From: Henricia sp. BOLD:AAB3569
Taxonomy: Eukaryota; Echinodermata; Asteroidea; Spinulosida; Echinasteridae
Assembly (NCBI GenBank): GCA_037783545.1
Contig: JBBELK010000522.1
Coordinates: 186,001-250,000, forward strand
DNA: 64,000 nucleotides
Reading direction: 5' to 3'
Part shown: positions 59,863 to 64,000 of the stretch, in pieces
Position numbering within the stretch: position 1 is the stretch's first letter
How the letters are laid out: each line of letters starts with the position of its first letter
Notes under the pieces: model-generated
What the model saw: the letters and a program-made list of their open reading frames with translations, nothing else
Database searches by the model: none
What the model was told of the DNA's origin: nothing
Translations under genes and position numbers: made by a program

Positions 59863-60174
59863 TTGAAAGTCAAAACTTTACTTTTAGCTTGGCTAAGAAA
59901 ATTACTTAACTCATATACATGTGTCTCCTATTAAAGATTTTTACTTTAGTAAAACACTAAGACAAATTTTGACGTCACAAATTTATGCAGGGTACAGAAC
60001 TTCATTAACAGCCAGGACCAAATATTGCTCGGGACACATATAACCCGCGGCTTCTAATTCGAATACCTTTTGCGCAAAATGTGCTACATGTACATGTGCA
60101 CTAAAACAAAACCGAACAAAATCGGTTACAGTTTGTGAGATGTATAACTTGCTGAAGTGTGCTACCCTGCTTAA

Positions 60175-60307
60175 AGGCACAGGCTCATCAGCAATGCGCA
60201 CGCGCCAAATTCGTGCCACGAAATACGCAGCTCCATAGCTAAGGCATAGAGCTGCGTATTTCTTGGCACGAATTTGGCGTGGGCGCATTGCTGATGAGCC
60301 TGTGCCT
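60175..60307. mobile_element. TTAA-flanked MITE, AGGCACAGGCTCGTCAGCAA family
   Basis: TTAA at 60171-60174 and 60308-60311. Almost complete palindrome with AATTCGTGCCACGAAATACG arms. The 152-codon minus frame spanning it is not a gene. Confidence 0.88.
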
Positions 60308-60616
60308 TTAAGCAAAAAGAACCAATTATACTTATTGTACCTACCTCGAGGCCAGCTACGCCCCAGATGTATGTTCAGTTGCTGTGTGCATGCGTCAAAT
60401 AACCGGTATTTTGTCTCCAGAAGAAACGGACAAGATAACACTTAAAGGCGTTGCGCACCACATCGACAAAAACGTTTAATGTCAGTGCTCTTATCTTAAC
60501 CACTTGACGCCGGAGGCCGTGTAAACTCGCCAAGATTTCTGCATCGGTGTAGCGGACGACTAGTATTAAACACGTTTTGGGAAATTTCATTTGTTACTGC
60601 ATAGTTCATAACTACG

Positions 60617-60895
60617 ACCCCGTTCTCACTAGAGAAATTGCTTCATTCGACGAACAGTTTTCCTGATGTGAACGTACGCCTCTTCATTCGACAAAGAGAT
60701 CGCTTCATTCGATTAAGCAAAATTGTAATGTGAACGCTCCCTTCGTTCGACGAAGCGATTTGACACATAACGAGATGGGTGTCGCCCAGCTTCATTCGAT
60801 CTTCATTAAGTGAGATGTAAACACACGCTTCATAAACTAAAGATGATTAACTAATCTTCGTCGAACGAAGCAATTTCTCTAGTGAGAACGGGGTC
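60617..60895. mobile_element. Foldback element, GACCCCGTTCTCACTAGAGA ends (best copy)
   Basis: GACCCCGTTCTCACTAGAGA and its exact complement at the right end. The interior is built of TTCATTCGACGAA-like palindromes and AATGTGAACG(C/T)(T/A)CCCTTCGTT. 279 bp. No clear target duplication. Confidence 0.9.
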
Positions 60896-61732
60896 AAAGC
60901 TACATTTGGAAATACAATGAGAGTGCATCGTCATAAACAATACTTTACCATTGATGGTTTAATAATGAGCTCAGTTGTTTTCCTTCCTCCATGCTTCAAA
61001 TAAAAATAAACCCGCGCCTACATACAGCAATGTTTGAAATAATCCTGGTGTTAACTGGTTAATAGAAACACGCTCAAAGAAATTTTATTGGATGTCTTGA
61101 AAATAAAGTCGATTTGATGCACAGTATGTGACAAATTGCGTTTTGCCCTAGCCCAGATTGGACACCTTTCTTCACATCTAACCTTGTCCACATTTTCCCC
61201 TCAAAATACATGTTGGTGCAAATGAAATGCATTTGTATTCCAAGCAGATTACACAGAATATTGAATATCAACGTCAGATTACTGGTACACATGCTTTTGT
61301 TCTTTATTGAGTTCTCTTTCAATAGGAGAGTTTTTAAGATACAGCACTACGATCCCAATAGTCCCTCTAAGGAGATGAAGTATAAAAATGTCCAGTTATA
61401 TTTTGTTTTGTACAGACCCACTTCAAAAAACATGAACCATGTTTTTTTAAGAACCTTCGTCGGTGTTACCAATGTATCAAGTACATGTACTCTTTAACAT
61501 GGACCCTACGTATTGACGTTAAATGGATCTTTTAAAGAAGGGTCCAAGCTGCCATGGTTGATTTAGTAAAAATGGTCATAGATACAAATACACATTGAGG
61601 TTTAAGATTTTAGTAAAATCTCCCATTCAATACACCCAAAACATAATGGCGTCATGGTTTGTTTACGTGTGTGGTACCCTGTAAACAAACTTTGACATTG
61701 TGTTTATGGTCAATTCTAAGGGTGTTACAGGG

Positions 61733-62089
61733 GTCGAAATTAACACTGGTCCGAGACCAGTAAAAAATCAGAAGGACCACTAGATCTATCAAAAGCACTG
61801 GTCCGATGGACCAGTGAAAACATTTCATGACTCATGGAAACATTCCCTAATGCCTAATCTACAGTAAACATTTCTTACTCAATACAAACAATTCCTGATC
61901 GCTTTAGACATTTTCAGATAACTACATTTCTTTCTCCGATCTCTTAGTACTAGTGTTGGATCAAAAAGCAATCCCATCCATCCTGCACTCAATGACCTTA
62001 AACCATTTTAAAAAGCACAGTGGACCACCAAATTTTCAGCAGGACCAGTAGAGTTCTCTATGAAATTCAGGTTAATTTAGACCCCTAGC
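61733..62089. mobile_element. Probable hAT-like MITE
   Basis: Starts AGGGGTCGAAATTAACACTG and ends with TTAATTTAGACCCCT. Inner ACTGGTCC and GGACCAGT words occur in both orientations. Flanking 8-mers GGTGTTAC and AGCGTTAT share GTTA only, so the target duplication is unproven. Confidence 0.55.
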
Positions 62090-63186
62090 GTTATAAAGTG
62101 CGACATCAGTAATTAGGTCTAAACATCCATTGCTAAAGCACTGGGACACAGTTCACTGGTTTTAGCGTAGACGTTTTCACTTTAGGGCTCTATTGTCTCT
62201 GAGATTGCATACTCCATGTGAAGTTTAGTGATGTTATGAACTGCCATTGAGAATCTTGCACTGTAGAATTTACTGCAGTTATAACTCGCTTGGTATGTTT
62301 AAATGTCTGAAACCCGAGTTGGCTTCATATTGTGTGTGCCTTTGAAAATACATACCATTTATGTAGAATTCAAACGACTACATGTATATGTCTCAAATGT
62401 CACCTGCACTTGGAAGCAAAAGATTGTTGGTTTAATAGCCATGATGTCATGGAAGGGCAAGGGTGGCGCCAGAGTTGCTGGTATCTCGGGCTTGTACAAT
62501 AGACCCTTTTCGCGCGTTTGAACAGTTCAATCATGTCACTTGAATCAGTTCTAAAGAGTGCAAACTGTCGATTGGAAGGGTGGCAGTTACAAACCTTGAT
62601 CTGAAGACGAGGTTTAGAACACACGATTACGATACCTTGTGCATGTGACCCCAACTTCATTGTATCATAATTGGTCATCGACGAGAATTCACATCATTTG
62701 CTTGTAATCATATTACATTCAATAAGCCCATGGTGTAGTTTCTGCTTGGCCGCTCGAACCCAGCAAGCACGCAGGGTGGATTACAATACGATGACAAGAT
62801 TGGATGTGACTGCACTGTATTACAATACTATTATTTACAATAGGATCACAATTGAGTACATTGTGTAATTACAAAAAATCTGTGTGACCCTCGCCTACAT
62901 GTGCACTTTCCTTTCACCGGTAACCGTCCATTTTGTGAGACGCATGCAGAAATGTGCACATGCATACAAATCATGTCAACTTAACACACTTAAAAACACC
63001 AGGTACACTATGATTAAACTTTAACAGATGGATGGCACAGAATAAGGAAAGCAAGAGATTGCCAAACGGATCACGGTTTAGAGGTTGTCAACATTTGTGT
63101 ACATTATTACCATACCTCATACATATTGTTCACAAACGAAATCGTCATTGGTCCAATCGCCATGGTATTTACCAGTGCACAAATGC

Positions 63187-63605
63187 TCGTACCCAGGGAT
63201 GCCAGTGGCTCTTACCTTCAGGGCCGGGAAAAAATCCACTATCATAACTGCATGTATGTGTGCACATGGACTCGCCAGCACAGTATACTGTACATTGACA
63301 GTATGAGTGCAATGCAATGGATATGTCAGTATGTATGTGATCTAACCACTGCTGTATGGATACAGACATACTGCATGTGTGCAAATCATTGGGGAAATGT
63401 GCGTGTACATACATGACATGGGGCATATCCCGACATCGTTGATCAGTAAGTGAGACAATTTTCCACGTGTTTTTGGACTTGAGGAGTTGAAAATATATTC
63501 TCCTTATATTTCCGGCCGTTTGCTTTTCCGGCCTGGAAAAAAAGGCTTTGCCGGATTTCTTTTTCCAAAATAAGAAAAAGACTGGCATCCCCGTCGTACC
63601 CTCTT
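63187..63605. mobile_element. Probable foldback element, GGGATGCCAGT ends
   Basis: GTACCCAGGGATGCCAGTGG at the left. GACTGGCATCCCCGTCGTAC at the right. Inner GGGCCGGGAAAAAATCC and TCCGGCCTGGAAAAAAAGG also recur. The arms are imperfect. Confidence 0.55.
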
Positions 63606-63837
63606 GCATCACAAACACGCAAGCATAGTAAACTACCAGTATGCACATGCTTTATGAAGCGACTCTTTCTGGCAACTCTTTTTCAGTGTATGTAGCGCGT
63701 ATAAAATGCTAGAGTTGAATTAAAAGACGCAAAGTTTTACTCGTTTTATTATGATCAGTGTTTTCGAACTGGTGAAGACTATGTACGAGGTATGGTAAAA
63801 CAAATATAACGTGGTTTATTTTGGACAGCTATAGTCA

Positions 63838-63945
63838 AAATTAGCTTCCTCTAGTATTGGAAGTTGACAAACTAGTTCCATCGGCTTTCACCTCGGGTAC
63901 CAGTTTGTCAACTTTCAATACCGAGGGGAGCTAATATTAACTATC
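63838..63945. mobile_element. Short foldback element
   Basis: ATTAGCTTCCTCTAGTATTGGAAGTTGACAAACT-type left arm pairs with AGTTTGTCAACTTTCAATACC and GGGGAGCTAAT at the right, around a loop with CGGCTTTCACCTCGG. Confidence 0.7.
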
Positions 63946-64000
63946 AACAAACACGCAATTTAACTACCAAAGGAAAAAAGACAAAAAGGTTCACACAAAT

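Larger units (their letters stand above)
60896..64000. other. No gene seen; downstream flank
   Basis: 3.1 kb after the last sarcoglycan exon. Open frames are below 100 codons, apart from a 159-codon minus frame (63169-63648) that covers a foldback element. Repeats are listed separately. Confidence 0.5.

Noticed and set aside
59983-60441. 152-codon minus-strand open frame with a donor-like GAG|GTAGGT near 60344
   Set aside because: Its middle is a palindromic MITE (60175-60307) and the ends show no family resemblance.
60375-60590. 71-codon minus-strand frame starting MKFPKTCLILVVRYTD
   Set aside because: Composition is plausible for a first exon, but no matching downstream exon or known motif could be found; too weak to list as a gene.
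63169-63648. 159-codon minus-strand open frame
   Set aside because: It spans an imperfect foldback element and contains no recognisable motif or splice context.

Overview
The window is eukaryotic nuclear DNA: GT-AG introns, two multi-exon animal genes, tRNA-derived SINEs, and a dense load of foldback elements (MITEs). Gene content points to an invertebrate deuterostome. The very frequent TACATGTA-type words and the many AGGCCTA words recall echinoderm (perhaps sea star) assemblies, but that is an impression from memory, not a test.

Two host genes lie head to head. On the minus strand, a 1.67 kb exon (1393-3064) encodes the long disordered N-terminal part of a neurabin/spinophilin (PPP1R9) homologue; a possible first coding exon lies at 23199-23263. 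The PP1-docking motif, PDZ domain and coiled coil would lie left of the window. On the plus strand, from 25757, is an alpha/epsilon-sarcoglycan (SGCA/SGCE) homologue. I could join ten exons by splice signals and phase into a complete protein of about 409 residues. Two further exons (58189-58235, 59403-59482) join in frame if exon 10 is skipped and give a second C-terminus of nearly the same total length. Both vertebrate paralogue pairs (SGCE-PPP1R9A, SGCA-PPP1R9B) are also neighbours and divergent, so the pair looks like an ancient linkage.

Intron 4 of the sarcoglycan gene (29569-41689) contains the most striking object: a 7,524 bp DNA transposon (32671-40194). It has 424 bp terminal inverted repeats that differ at about four positions by eye, a candidate CCA target duplication, repeated subterminal modules, and one intact intronless 1,576-codon gene. 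The protein combines N-terminal Cys/His clusters, a large central domain with a candidate catalytic core, a FEN1/XPG-like PIN nuclease domain and an acidic tail. This most resembles what I know of Academ-type transposons.

Intron 9 carries the apparent last exon of an unidentified gene on the opposite strand (55716-56091). Everything else is repeat-derived: at least a dozen families of foldback elements, several with TTAA target sites; several tRNA-derived SINE families; a ten-copy 23 bp array that multiplies a pol III A-box; a 16 bp satellite; an array of octamer-like ATGCAAAT/ATGCTAAT words; and a perfect 155 bp tandem duplication. I see no rRNA, no convincing functional tRNA, no CRISPR array and no bacterial or viral gene.
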